Assembly: GCA_022376925.1 (NCBI GenBank)
Contig: JAIOJX010000032.1
Location: forward strand, 173,067,979 to 173,131,978
Length of the DNA: 64,000 nucleotides
Source: Tragulus kanchil
Taxonomy: Eukaryota; Chordata; Mammalia; Artiodactyla; Tragulidae
Reading direction: 5' to 3'
The notes below the pieces were generated by a model. It was not told the origin of the DNA. It saw nothing but the letters and a program-made list of their open reading frames with translations, and ran no database searches. Positions 11,517 to 22,540 of this stretch are shown in pieces. Position numbers and translations under genes: made by a program. The first letter of the stretch is position 1. Each line of letters opens with the position of its first letter.

Positions 11517-12585
11517 CAACGCGATGGAGGGACCCAGCAGACCCGTGGCCCCTGATTCCTCAGCCCCCACAGCTCCTCCCCAGGGCCCCAGAGCCCTGGC
11601 CCCCTGGCCTGAGCTGGCCCGGGGCCGCCTGACTGGACCTACCTGTGCTCCCGACAGCACGGCCTCCTCCAGCCGTGGGCTCCGCGCCCCAGCCTCCCTG
11701 CGGTCATCCGCCGGCCCCCGGGCGCTGGCCGCTCGGCCTCACCTCCCGGGAGGAGCCCCGCGTTCCCGCGGGCGGTGTCGCTGCTTCTCGGGCCCCCGCC
11801 CCCAAAGCTTCAGAGAGGTTTCTCTTTTCCACGAAGTGCATCACCCCTCCTTCCCGGGTCCTCTCTTCGAGCCTTCGTGGCGGTGAGGGCTGTGTCGTCG
11901 TAAAATAATTTAGGGTGCGTTCAGCGCTCCTGCCTCCCGTTTGCCTTTCTCCTCGACGCAGGCTGTGCAAGGCTCTGCCCTCGGACTGACGCTCCTGTCG
12001 CCAAACTCCATCAAGCTTTCCCTGCCTGGGGGACCGGCGTGAGGTCGGGAACCCAGGAGGGGAAGGGGGTTCTTGGCCATGAACAGAAGCGCCGTAAATG
12101 GGCACAGAACCCGAGGCCGTCTCAGCCCCTCCAATCCGCCCACCCTGGCTCCGGGGAGAGCACGTCTGCCTCCCTCCAGAACCCGGGCTGGGAAGGCGCT
12201 GCGGGGGCAGGCGGGGCACAACCGTTGGAAAGCCTCATCCGCATTGTTGGTTCATTCTGGAGGCAGAGAAGCGCCTTTAAGAAAACGGGGCACCTGGCAG
12301 GGTGCTGCCCTCGTAGGAAGAGCCGCAGAGAGGGAGGCCGAGACCCGGGCTGGCAGGACTGCCGCCGCCGCACGGTCCCGGGGGAGGGCCCGCCGGTGTG
12401 GACGGCGGCCCCATTCGGCAGACTTTAAAAGCAGACCATTTGCTGCGATTTCCCTTTTCCTCCTGAATATTCGTCCTTGACGTGACTCCAAGGCATCCCC
12501 CGCGTGCATGCGTCGAGGTGCCACCAAGACTGGCCCTTCCCGATCCGAGCGTCCGCGCGTCCCCGCTGTGTGGCCGCAGGCCGCG
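11517..12585 (+). repeat. Tandem duplication D3, copy B
   Basis: Second copy of 10419-11480 with small homopolymer-length differences near 12030-12070. Its last 440 bases (12146-12585) are also the start of D4 copy A, so that stretch exists three times in the window. Confidence 0.95.
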
Positions 12586-13260
12586 CCGTCCTCCTCCTCT
12601 GCACTGTGAGCTCTGAGTGGCCTCGCAGAAGCCGCGCCTCCAGCCCCATGGGAGCGTCACGGCTTCTCAGTGAGGTCAGCATCGTTGATCTGAATTCCCG
12701 CAAGAACACGCCGAGGTCGACGGTCTCTCATCGCACAAACCAACCATCAGGGCATCAGCAGCTCGATCGCGACCAGTGCTGGGCCGCTGCTTCCCTTGGA
12801 AGCCCGCGGCCAGAGCCCCACGGCTCAGGACAGCCAGTGCCCGCTATTTCAAAGTGGCCGACCGACCTGCATTTCCGCTCCTGCCAAGCTGAGTGTCTGC
12901 TCTCCTCTAAGACTCCGGCGGGGGAAGGAAAGAAGCCCCCATCTCCTTTCACCATCCGCAGGCTGAGGGCAGCTCAGCCCCGAGTCAGCTGCTCACAGAT
13001 GTACCCCCCTTTCGTCCTCCCGGCAGCCCTTGCAAAAGCCTCATTTCACAGGTGAGGCAACTGAAGCTCAGAGAGGTAAAGCAACTTTCCCAAGGTCACA
13101 CAGCAGATCGGGTCTGCTGTCTAGCAGAGCTCTTTCTCAGCGACATGGCACACGCTGCCGTCCACGTGTCCTGTGATTACCCCTCTTTTCTGTGGACTGT
13201 CTCTCACTAAAGGCTGTCTTGCTGCTGGATGCAGAGGACTCAGGTGGGCGACCTACATTC
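12146..13260 (+). repeat. Tandem duplication D4, copy A
   Basis: Repeated at 13261-14368 (offset 1115 at the left edge, 1107 further in). It overlaps D3 copy B, which makes a chain. Confidence 0.95.
13015..13140 (-). mobile_element. MIR SINE fragment
   Basis: 'cctcatttcacaggtgaggc', 'aactgaagctcagagaggta' and 'cccaaggtcacacagcagat' are the standard MIR wording. Repeated at 14122-14247 through D4. Confidence 0.85.
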
Positions 13261-14368
13261 TGGCTCCGGGAGAGCACGTCTGCCTCCCTCCAGAACCCGG
13301 GCTGGGAAGGCGCTGGGGCAGGCGGGCACAACCGTTGGAAAGCCTCATCCGCATTGTTGGTTCATTCTGGAGGCAGAGAAGCGCCTTTAAGAAAACGGGC
13401 ACCTGGCAGGGTGCTGCCCTCGTAGGAAGAGCCGCAGAGGGAGGCCGAGACCCGGGCTGGCAGGACTGCCGCCGCCGCACGGTCCCGGGGGAGGGCCCGC
13501 CGGTGTGGACGGCGGCCCCATTCGGCAGACTTTAAAAGCAGACCATTTGCTGCGATTTCCCTTTTCCTCCTGAATATTCGTCCTTGACGTGACTCCAAGG
13601 CATCCCCCGCGTGCATGCGTCGAGGTGCCACCAAGACTGGCCCTTCCCGATCCGAGCGTCCGCGCGTCCCCGCTGTGTGGCCGCAGGCCGCGCCGTCCTC
13701 CTCCTCTGCACTGTGAGCTCTGAGTGGCCTCGCAGAAGCCGCGCCTCCAGCCCCATGGGAGCGTCACGGCTTCTCAGTGAGGTCAGCATCGTTGATCTGA
13801 ATTCCCGCAAGAACACGCCGAGGTCGACGGTCTCTCATCGCACAAACCAACCATCAGGGCATCAGCAGCTCGATCGCGACCAGTGCTGGGCCGCTGCTTC
13901 CCTTGGAAGCCCGCGGCCAGAGCCCCACGGCTCAGGACAGCCAGTGCCCGCTATTTCAAAGTGGCCGACCGACCTGCATTTCCGCTCCTGCCAAGCTGAG
14001 TGTCTGCTCTCCTCTAAGACTCCGGCGGGGGAAGGAAAGAAGCCCCCATCTCCTTTCACCATCCGCAGGCTGAGGGCAGCTCAGCCCCGAGTCAGCTGCT
14101 CACAGATGTACCCCCCTTTCGTCCTCCCGGCAGCCCTTGCAAAAGCCTCATTTCACAGGTGAGGCAACTGAAGCTCAGAGAGGTAAAGCAACTTTCCCAA
14201 GGTCACACAGCAGATCGGGTCTGCTGTCTAGCAGAGCTCTTTCTCAGCGACATGGCACACGCTGCCGTCCACGTGTCCTGTGATTACCCCTCTTTTCTGT
14301 GGACTGTCTCTCACTAAAGGCTGTCTTGCTGCTGGATGCAGAGGACTCAGGTGGGCGACCTACATTCT
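13261..14368 (+). repeat. Tandem duplication D4, copy B
   Basis: Second copy of 12146-13260. The first 180 bases carry five or so deletions, mostly in G runs (for example near 13268, 13315, 13325 and 13400), while the rest is clean. This is an edge-error pattern. The last 120 bases start D5. Confidence 0.95.
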
Positions 14369-14699
14369 GCTTCTGTCCGTCCTTGCTCTGCCCCGCGCCA
14401 AAAGACGGGCCGGGAGGCTTCCAGGAGAGAGAGAGCTCCGCATCTGAGCGGCAGGGAACACAGCACAGGGCCAGCCTCTGAGCTCCCAGAGGGCGTGACC
14501 CACTGACGTAGGGTCTAGGGGTCGCTCTCTGCCTTCCCTACCAGGCCCAAGACCACCAGGATGGGTCCGGCTCCCCACAGGGTCTTCTGAGGCTGCATCC
14601 CATCCCCTGCTTCCCCAGCCCAGGCCCCAGGTGAGCAGTGGGACGAAGGGAAGCTTCTAGAAGCACTGAGCAGAGGCCGACGCTCCTGCTTCCCCCGAA

Positions 14700-14940
14700 A
14701 GGTCAGTATCCAGTGGATTCAATATTTCTCAACCAGGGAGGTATCCTATATGTATTTCTTAAAAATGAAAGGAAGACCGGCCGCAGGCTTGTTTCCCGCG
14801 TGGAGCCGCCGGCAGCTCACGGCTCATTTCTCCCGTCTCCTCCGGCTATAATTAAGCTCGCAATACGGAGCGTTTCTGCCTGCTCAGCTCCAGTTCTAGC
14901 ACAATATTTCAACCCACAGTGAAAGGAGGTGGATAAATAA
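14700..14940. promoter_or_regulatory. Candidate conserved noncoding element
   Basis: An AT-rich, repeat-free island in GC-rich DNA. It holds 'attcaatatttctcaacc', 'ggctataattaagctcgcaa' (homeodomain core TAATTA at 14849-14854) and 'ggtggataaataaagatg'. No open frame fits an exon. Judged by eye only. The copy at 15797-16037 is identical as far as I can see. Confidence 0.35.
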
Positions 14941-15104
14941 AGATGCCCCGGGCTCCTGCGAGGATGACAATTGCCCCTGCCCCCCGTCCCTGGCTCTGCA
15001 GACCCCAGAACGCCCAGCCGCCTTGGACACTGCAACCCTCGCCTCGAGATGGACAGAGCCAGAAGGGCTTCTTCAGTGCGGAGGCCATGGAAACGCAGAG
15101 CCCT

Positions 15105-15165
15105 GTCAGGGCCTCAGTTTTTCCACCTGTAGAATGGGGGAGCTCAGCCCTATACATCCCAACGT
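15105..15165 (+). mobile_element. MIR-like fragment
   Basis: 'ggcctcagtttttccacctg' followed by 'tagaatgggggagctcag' is MIR-like. Repeated at 16202-16262. The following 'gcaggcccaggaatctgcat' resembles an old MER-type DNA element but is too short to call. Confidence 0.5.
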
Positions 15166-15344
15166 CCCGAGTCAGACTCGTAGAGGCAGGCCCAGGAATC
15201 TGCATTCTCCTGGGGCCCAGGGAGCCCCTCTGTGACCATTTGTAGGTGGGCCGACCGCCCAGAGGCCAGGGGGGGAGGGCCAGTTTCAGGATGATCCTAG
15301 GGTCCCCCTCTCTGCCCGACCTGACCCCAAGCCAGAGGACAAAG

Positions 15345-16437
15345 CGACATGGCACACGCTGCCGTCCACGTGTCCTGTGATTACCCCTCTTTTCTGTGGA
15401 CTGTCTCTCACTAAAGGCTGTCTTGCTGCTGGATGCAGAGGACTCAGGTGGGCGACCTACATTCTGCTTCTGTCCGTCCTTGCTCTGCCCCGCGCCAAAA
15501 GACGGGCCGGGAGGCTTCCAGGAGAGAGAGAGCTCCGCATCTGAGCGGCAGGGAACACAGCACAGGGCCAGCCTCTGAGCTCCCAGAGGGCGTGACCCAC
15601 TGACGTAGGGTCTAGGGGTCGCTCTCTGCCTTCCCTACCAGGCCCAAGACCACCAGGATGGGTCCGGCTCCCCACAGGGTCTTCTGAGGCTGCATCCCAT
15701 CCCCTGCTTCCCCAGCCCAGGCCCCAGGTGAGCAGTGGGACGAAGGGAAGCTTCTAGAAGCACTGAGCAGAGGCCGACGCTCCTGCTTCCCCCGAAAGGT
15801 CAGTATCCAGTGGATTCAATATTTCTCAACCAGGGAGGTATCCTATATGTATTTCTTAAAAATGAAAGGAAGACCGGCCGCAGGCTTGTTTCCCGCGTGG
15901 AGCCGCCGGCAGCTCACGGCTCATTTCTCCCGTCTCCTCCGGCTATAATTAAGCTCGCAATACGGAGCGTTTCTGCCTGCTCAGCTCCAGTTCTAGCACA
16001 ATATTTCAACCCACAGTGAAAGGAGGTGGATAAATAAAGATGCCCCGGGCTCCTGCGAGGATGACAATTGCCCCTGCCCCCCGTCCCTGGCTCTGCAGAC
16101 CCCAGAACGCCCAGCCGCCTTGGACACTGCAACCCTCGCCTCGAGATGGACAGAGCCAGAAGGGCTTCTTCAGTGCGGAGGCCATGGAAACGCAGAGCCC
16201 TGTCAGGGCCTCAGTTTTTCCACCTGTAGAATGGGGGAGCTCAGCCCTATACATCCCAACGTCTGAGTCAGACTCGTAGAGGCAGGCCCAGGAATCTGCA
16301 TTCTCCTGGGGCCCAGGGAGCCCCTCTGTGACCATTTGTAGGTGGGCCGACCGCCCAGAGGCCAGGGGGGGAGGGCCAGTTTCAGGATGATCCTAGGGTC
16401 CCTCTCTCTGCCCGACCTGACCCCAAGCCAGAGGACA
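15345..16437 (+). repeat. Tandem duplication D5, copy B
   Basis: Second copy of 14248-15343. A four-base difference near 16262 ('cgtctgagtcag' against 'cgtcccgagtcag' with flanks) and one C/T run change near 16401 are the visible differences. Confidence 0.96.
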
Positions 16438-17554
16438 AAGCCCAGCAGCGGGAGGCCAGCCCAGGCCGACAAATGCTACAGTGCCCTTGGGCCACAAGGG
16501 GGCAGAGACACCCAGGTCCAGCACCTGCCTCTACTCCGGGGAGCCAGGCACCCACGTCTGTCCGTCCATCCCTCTGTCCATCCACGCACCAGCAGAGCGG
16601 ACCAGGCTCTGGGCAGGGACTGACCTGTCCCCTGCAGCCTTGATAGCCCTCAGGTCTCTATCCCCACGCTCTTCTGGAAAGCTCATTAAAACCCCACCAG
16701 ATCCCCTGTGTCGGTCCAAATCCTGACTGAGGGCCCAGAGAGGAGATTTTCACCCCAGTCCTCGCTCCCACGTCTGCCGTGAGCGGAGTTTAACCACCAC
16801 CAATTCCGAGCCAATCCTCAGCTGCCCTGTATCACAAGGGGGAAAACTGAGGCCCAAAGAGGGAAGGGGCTTGAGTCAAGACCCTCCCCTCCCAAGCAGT
16901 GTTCCCAGCATCGGACAACTTTTTGGTTGTGGTGGGAACTGCTGCTGAGAATTTCTTAATTCGCTTTCTCGAAAAGACAGGTTGTGCTTTGTGCAGAAAT
17001 CGTTATTCAAAAATTACAGACTCTGGTTGTTTCTATGGAAACATTTTTCACCTTATGCAAATGAGGCAAGAGGCATGAAAACAACGCCTTCCCTCGCTGC
17101 CCCCTTCTTTCCTGTTGGAACCTTGAAAAGCAGCGGTTGGAAGTTTAGTCCTGGGCGGTCCTGACGCAGGGCGGGCCCCAACCCTCCCGGGGCACGGGCG
17201 CCGGACCCTCGGCCCTCCAGGCCGCCACGCTCGGAGCCCCCGGCTGCTTCCCCCGGCTCTGATCACCAGTGCACAGAGACGTCAGAGTTCTCTCCGAGCG
17301 GTTCCCTAGCTCTGTGAAGGGGAGTCTGCTCCTGCCTAGACCCCCAGAGGAAGCCCACCCAAATGCAGCTTGGAGTCAGCACCCCACTTCTGCTCGTATG
17401 CCTCCGACCCCGGTCTGAGTGTTTCCCCAACCAGGACTGGCATTCCTTTGAGGGGCTTTTCCTCTGTCCCCTTCCCGCCTCCAACTCCGCCTGCAGGGGG
17501 AGAGAGCTCGAGGGCCCCCAAGGCCAGGGCTAGGGGCGGCTGGCCTAGCTTTCC
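16438..17554. other. Low-repeat DNA with a candidate enhancer
   Basis: 16555-16590 has a short run of tccg/tcca-like units. 16825-16885 is probably a MIR (minus). 16915-17080 is the candidate element listed separately. No gene seen. Confidence 0.45.
16915..17080. promoter_or_regulatory. Candidate enhancer with octamer and RFX-like sites
   Basis: AT-rich, repeat-free block containing a perfect octamer ATGCAAAT at 17055-17062 (POU-factor motif), a near-palindromic gtttctatggaaac at 17029-17042 resembling an RFX X-box, and a TGTGGT core near 16928 (RUNX-like). Motif presence is direct. Function is inference. Confidence 0.35.
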
Positions 17555-17700
17555 TTTGATGCTGGTTCAAACACCAGCATCACTGCCTCTCAGCTGTGTG
17601 ACGCTAGGCAAGTGTCTTTGCCTCTCTGAGCCTCACCTCGTCCCCCTCTTAGACTGGGGTGAGTGCCCCCATCCGGCAGGGCTGTGGGTGAGTGCAAGAT
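17555..17700 (+). mobile_element. MIR SINE
   Basis: 'ctggttcaaacaccagcatc', 'tcagctgtgtgacgctaggc', 'ctctctgagcctcacctc' and 'agactggggtgagtgcc' follow MIR order on the plus strand. Confidence 0.8.
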
Positions 17701-18311
17701 GAATGCCCACAGTGGGGTCTTGACCCATAGGAACCCCAAGATGCTGCTTGGGAAGGGGAGCATAGACCTCCAGGGCAGGGCGTGCTGGGCCGCGGGGAGG
17801 GTGGGCACCAGAGGAAGAATCCCCGTCGCCAGTTGCTCCTGGCCGAGGAGGCCGCCAAAGCAGCGGCACTGAGCTTGGAGCCAGAGACCGGGGATCGAGT
17901 CCGACCGAGAGGCGGCCTCACCCTGTGATCCGAAGGTGGCCGGGCCTGTCCCCCGGTCCATCGGGGCCCCGTCTTCTCCCCAGCCACCCCGGGGCTGTGT
18001 GGGGACCAGATGACGGGCACCCGTGGGCAGGCCGGCGGCAGGGGAGGGTCCGGGCCGTGGCAGGGCCGCAGGCGGACGGGACTGTCCGTCCTGAGCACCA
18101 GCTGCTGCTTCGTGGCCCTGACCCAGCCGCGCCGTCTCTCACGCCGGGCCCTGAGGACACCGGCTCTCTCCTCTGGGCTCCGCCCAGCCCCTCCCCCGAT
18201 GCGGCGCGCCTGGAGCCTCCGCGGCACAGGTGAACACCACTCTGCGCGGTCGCAGTCGGTCACTCGTGTGAGCGAGCAGGTCCATAAGCCTGGTGTGCCG
18301 GCGGCGGCACC

Positions 18312-18410
18312 CTCCCTCTCTACAGGTGAGAGAACTAGGGCACAGAGAGGCCGAGCGATGTGCTCAGGGACACACAGCGAGGGCATGGGGCACAGGATTA
18401 GACAGCTGGC
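18312..18410 (-). mobile_element. MIR SINE fragment
   Basis: 'tacaggtgagagaactaggg', 'cacagagaggccgagcgatg' and 'gacacacagcgagggcatgg' are the complementary half of MIR. Confidence 0.75.
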
Positions 18411-19695
18411 TGAGCCATCGGGCGCGGTGGGGCCTCCTGGTGCCGCCACGACAGCGAGACACGACGGCGAGGCCTCGGCCGTGCAAGTGCAGGTCTCACA
18501 GCTCCGGCGGCTGGAAGTCCAGCTTGAGGTGTCGGCAGGGTGGGCCCCTTCTGAGGCTGGGGTGGGCAGGGGTGGCTGTCTCAGGCTCTGCGCCCGGCTT
18601 GTGGACGGCCAGCCTCGTGGTCACAGGGCCACCCCTCCACGCGTGTCTCTGTGGCCAGTGTCTGATGGGGGTCGCCCGATGGCTTGTTCTCAACTCAGCA
18701 CCTCTGTAAAAACCGTGCCTCCAGGTACGCTCACAGCTGGGGGCACGGCGGTTAGGAGGTCAACATATAGATTCGTGGTGACACACTCCAACGCCAACAG
18801 GCGCTAAGAGGCTGGGCAGGACCCAGGGGCTTGAGGGTGGACGGGGGTGGCGAGCGCGAACTTTGTCCTCCTCTCAGAATAAGACCTTAGCCCTGACTCC
18901 AGGCAGTCAGTCCAAGAGACCCCCGTCTTCTAAAGAAGCGCCCCCAGAGCAGCCCGATGGGACCAGCACGGGGCGGGGAGGGAGGAGCCCAGGTCGCTGT
19001 CCTGACCCTTCCAGCCGGCCTGCCAAGTCCACGCGCGGGGAATGCAGCCGCTTCCGGTCTGTGTCCCGTTGAGTTTAGCGGTTCGATACCCCAGCTATCG
19101 GAACATCCTCTGGAGGAATAGCAGAAAAACAGCAGGAAAAGCAGAAAATCATAAAATCCTGGACAAAACCCAGGGATGGCGCGAAGGGAGAAATGAGTGA
19201 AGGTCAGCTTTCTAGCTGGGGTGGGGGCGGCGGGGGCTGGAATCTGCGCTGGTCATGGCCTTACTGCCTTTCCGCTCCAAAACCACCCCGGTGCCTCTCC
19301 GAGTGAAGGAAGGTGAGCCCCCGGGTCTTTCTGGGATGCCTGCACACCTTGAGCTTTGCTCCAGAAGGCTCTGGAGTCCATGCAGGCGGGAGGACACCAT
19401 CACCCAGCAGGTGCGGGCAGGTCCTGCCACGTGCCCGGCTTCCCCAGCCCCAGCCTCGCCGGGCAGTCTGGTCACGAGCCACCCCTCTCCGTGGCAGTTT
19501 TCCGGCACTGTAGACGGCCGATTTCCGGCAGGTCCCCTGTGACGAAGGTCCAGCTTCTGCCAGACTGGCCGCACAGAGGGCCCTTTGCCAGTCAGTGAAA
19601 TAGAACCACCCCCTCAATGATGTCTAGAGCCCGGGCCAAGGGTAGGTGGCATCTCCTCTGGGTGCCGTGTCAGCCCTAAGAGCCAGGGCCGCGCC
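18411..19695. other. GC-rich unique DNA, no gene seen
   Basis: Long open frames occur on both strands at the same place (18010-18807 plus, 17649-18449 minus). This reflects high GC content and not coding. No recognisable domain. Confidence 0.45.
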
Positions 19696-19765
19696 TTAAA
19701 CTGGGTTGGCCAAAAAGTCTGTTCAGGCTTTTCCATACGCTGTCTTACGGAAACATCCTAGTGAG
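19696..19765 (+). mobile_element. Mariner (artiodactyl type) fragment
   Basis: 'ctgggttggccaaaaagtct' followed by 'gttcaggcttttccatacgc' and 'tgtcttacggaaa' matches the terminal repeat and loop of the short bovine mariner-derived element as I recall it. The right end is degraded. Confidence 0.75.
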
Positions 19766-19985
19766 CCTCTTGGCAATCCAGCATCTACCATTCTTTAGCG
19801 GTCTCTTGACTCCTGATCAACCAGTCTGTCGTTCCTCTAATTCCCTGTCACAGGCAATTCCGCAGGATATCATTTCCCTATTCAAATGAATGTGCACCCT
19901 CCACCTCCTGATCGGACCGTGACTGATACGAAACCAGTAGGGCAGGCGTGGTCCCAGGGGGTACACGGATGTGGGGAGGGGACGG

Positions 19986-21098
19986 GCCCGCCTCTGGGCC
20001 GGCGCATGGCACCGAGCTCCCCGCCAACGGGAAGTGGTGTGCCCCTCACCCGTCTAGGCATCAAACCACCTGCCAACCATCGCAAGGAAGTGCCCGAGGA
20101 GTCTGGGCGGAGGCTGAGCGTGACCCTCACAGCCCTCGCCGCTGCCGGAAGGATCCGGGTGAGCTCCGGCTTCTCTCGAGGGCACGCGAGCACTTCCAGA
20201 GAAAACCTGACCGCCTCCGTCCCGTAAGCGCTCGGCTCCAGGCCCAGCTGGGGAGCCAGCCAGCTCCCACGGCGGCTCTCAAGGAAGCGCGCGTGTCTTT
20301 TAGCTGCACGCCGGATATTGTTGGAAATCAGATACAACGCGTACGTGTGCAGCTTGCTGAAACATGACATTGGAGTCACAGTCCCAACAAATTCCTCATG
20401 AAACCGGTGAGGGCGCGGATTAGCCAAGGACAGGACCCTGGCATCTCAGAATGGGGAGGTCAGGCTGGATCCACAGCACCCTGTTGGTTTTGAACCCCAC
20501 ATCAGGCTGAACCTCCCTCACCAGGGGAAATCGCTTTCCTTCTTGTGTGCTAAAGGACGAGCCTTCCTCCGCCTGAACATCCTGTGGAAGCACCCCAGGG
20601 CTGAAAGGGGGTGCTCCTGCCCCGCCAGACCCATCACAGCCCCTCCCTGCTGCCATCAGATGCACAAGGGTCCACATTCTCTCTCCTCCCAGAACACGGG
20701 GCCACACGTTGACCATGGAAAACTTACCTGGCGGAAGAATCGCAAGGCCTGGCTGGTATGCGTTGGCAGAAACCTGGGGGGCCAGAGTGGGAATGGATTC
20801 TAAGGGGATTAGACTGAGCGAAGAGGACTGTAACATGAGATCAGGCCACATATGGAGGGCACAGCTGCACTCACTAAAGACTCTGAATTTAACGTGTTCG
20901 CTTATGTAACGAAGTATTAATTATATAACCAAGTACCACAAACTTAGAGACGCAAAACAATGCATTTTTTATTATCTCACAGTTTCCCCGGGCCCCAAAT
21001 CTGGACATTGGGACTTCCCTCGAGGTCAAGGGGCTAAGGCTCCCCACACAGGCGGTTGGAATTTAATCAGTGCTAAAGAATCCGCCTGTAATGCAGGA
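19986..21098 (+). repeat. Tandem duplication D6, copy A
   Basis: Repeated at 21105-22216 (offset 1117-1119). Copy A stops inside the Bov-tA that is completed only after copy B. Differences near the left edge are single-base gains and losses in G and C runs. Confidence 0.95.
20900..21010 (+). mobile_element. Old LTR-type interspersed repeat, split by SINEs
   Basis: 'aaccaagtaccacaaactta', 'gagacgcaaaacaatgcatt' and 'tattatctcacagtttc' match a frequent ancient mammalian repeat that I remember as LTR-associated. The continuation ('gtctcccgcttcgg' onward) appears after the SINE block at 22545-22690. Family name not certain. Also present at 22017-22127 via D6. Confidence 0.5.
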
Positions 21099-21104
21099 GG
21101 GGCG

Positions 21105-22216
21105 GCCCGCCTCTGGGCCGGGCGCATGGCACCGAGCTCCCGCCAACGGGAAGTGGTGTGCCCTCACCCGTCTAGGCATCAAACCACCTGCCAACCATCG
21201 CAAGGAAGTGCCCGAGGAGTCTGGGCGGAGGCTGAGCGTGACCCTCACAGCCCTCGCCGCTGCCGGAAGGATCCGGGTGAGCTCCGGCTTCTCTCGAGGG
21301 CACGCGAGCACTTCCAGAGAAAACCTGACCGCCTCCGTCCCGTAAGCGCTCGGCTCCAGGCCCAGCTGGGGAGCCAGCCAGCTCCCACGGCGGCTCTCAA
21401 GGAAGCGCGCGTGTCTTTTAGCTGCACGCCGGATATTGTTGGAAATCAGATACAACGCTGCGTGTGCAGCTTGCTGAAACATGACATTGGAGTCACAGTC
21501 CCAACAAATTCCTCATGAAACCGGTGAGGGCGCGGATTAGCCAAGGACAGGACCCTGGCATCTCAGAATGGGGAGGTCAGGCTGGATCCACAGCACCCTG
21601 TTGGTTTTGAACCCCACATCAGGCTGAACCTCCCTCACCAGGGGAAATCGCTTTCCTTCTTGTGTGCTAAAGGACGAGCCTTCCTCCGCCTGAACATCCT
21701 GTGGAAGCACCCCAGGGCTGAAAGGGGGTGCTCCTGCCCCGCCAGACCCATCACAGCCCCTCCCTGCTGCCATCAGATGCACAAGGGTCCACATTCTCTC
21801 TCCTCCCAGAACACGGGGCCACACGTTGACCATGGAAAACTTACCTGGCGGAAGAATCGCAAGGCCTGGCTGGTATGCGTTGGCAGAAACCTGGGGGGCC
21901 AGAGTGGGAATGGATTCTAAGGGGATTAGACTGAGCGAAGAGGACTGTAACATGAGATCAGGCCACATATGGAGGGCACAGCTGCACTCACTAAAGACTC
22001 TGAATTTAACGTGTTCGCTTATGTAACGAAGTATTAATTATATAACCAAGTACCACAAACTTAGAGACGCAAAACAATGCATTTTTTATTATCTCACAGT
22101 TTCCCCGGGCCCCAAATCTGGACATTGGGACTTCCCTCGAGGTCAAGGGGCTAAGGCTCCCCACACAGGCGGTTGGAATTTAATCAGTGCTAAAGAATCC
22201 GCCTGTAATGCAGGAG
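21105..22216 (+). repeat. Tandem duplication D6, copy B
   Basis: Second copy of 19986-21098. At 21456-21462 it reads 'acgctgcgtg' where copy A has 'acgcgtacgtg'. Confidence 0.95.
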
Positions 22217-22540
22217 ACCCGCATTCGACCCCTGGGTCAGGAAGATCCCTGGAGAAGGGAACAGCCACCCACTTTAGCATTCTTGCCTGGGAAATCTCGT
22301 GGACAGAGGAGCCTGGCGGGCGACAGTGCATGGGGTTGCAAAGAGTTGGACGTGACTTACCAACTAAAATATCATAGCAGCAGGGTCCTAGATCCCACGT
22401 GCTGCAGCCAACAAATAAAGATCCTGAACATCACAACTAAAGCTTCTGCATGCTGCAACAAAGATCAAAGATCCCACGTGTCACAACTAGGACCCAGCAC
22501 AGCCAAATAGATAAATAAATAATTTAGGAAAAAGAAAAAA
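22128..22540 (+). mobile_element. CHR-type SINE containing a Bov-tA
   Basis: The outer SINE starts with 'gggacttccctcgaggtcaa' and resumes at about 22378 with 'gatcccacgtgctgcagcca' through an A-rich tail. Bov-tA sits inside at about 22187-22377. The outer element is flanked by a direct repeat, aaatctggaca, at 22115-22125 and again at 22546-22556, which supports a genuine insertion. Confidence 0.8.

Larger units (their letters stand above)
14248..15343 (+). repeat. Tandem duplication D5, copy A
   Basis: Repeated at 15345-16437 (offset 1097). It begins at 'gcgacatggcacacgctgcc', inside D4 copy B, and so continues the chain. Confidence 0.96.

Noticed and set aside
17649..18807. Overlapping 265-266 codon frames on opposite strands
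   Set aside because: Two long frames on opposite strands of the same GC-rich DNA point to composition, not coding. A MIR lies within.
22201..22235. tRNA-like A and B boxes in SINE heads as tRNA genes
   Set aside because: They are the polymerase III promoters of Bov-tA and CHR SINEs. No cloverleaf-capable mature tRNA seen.
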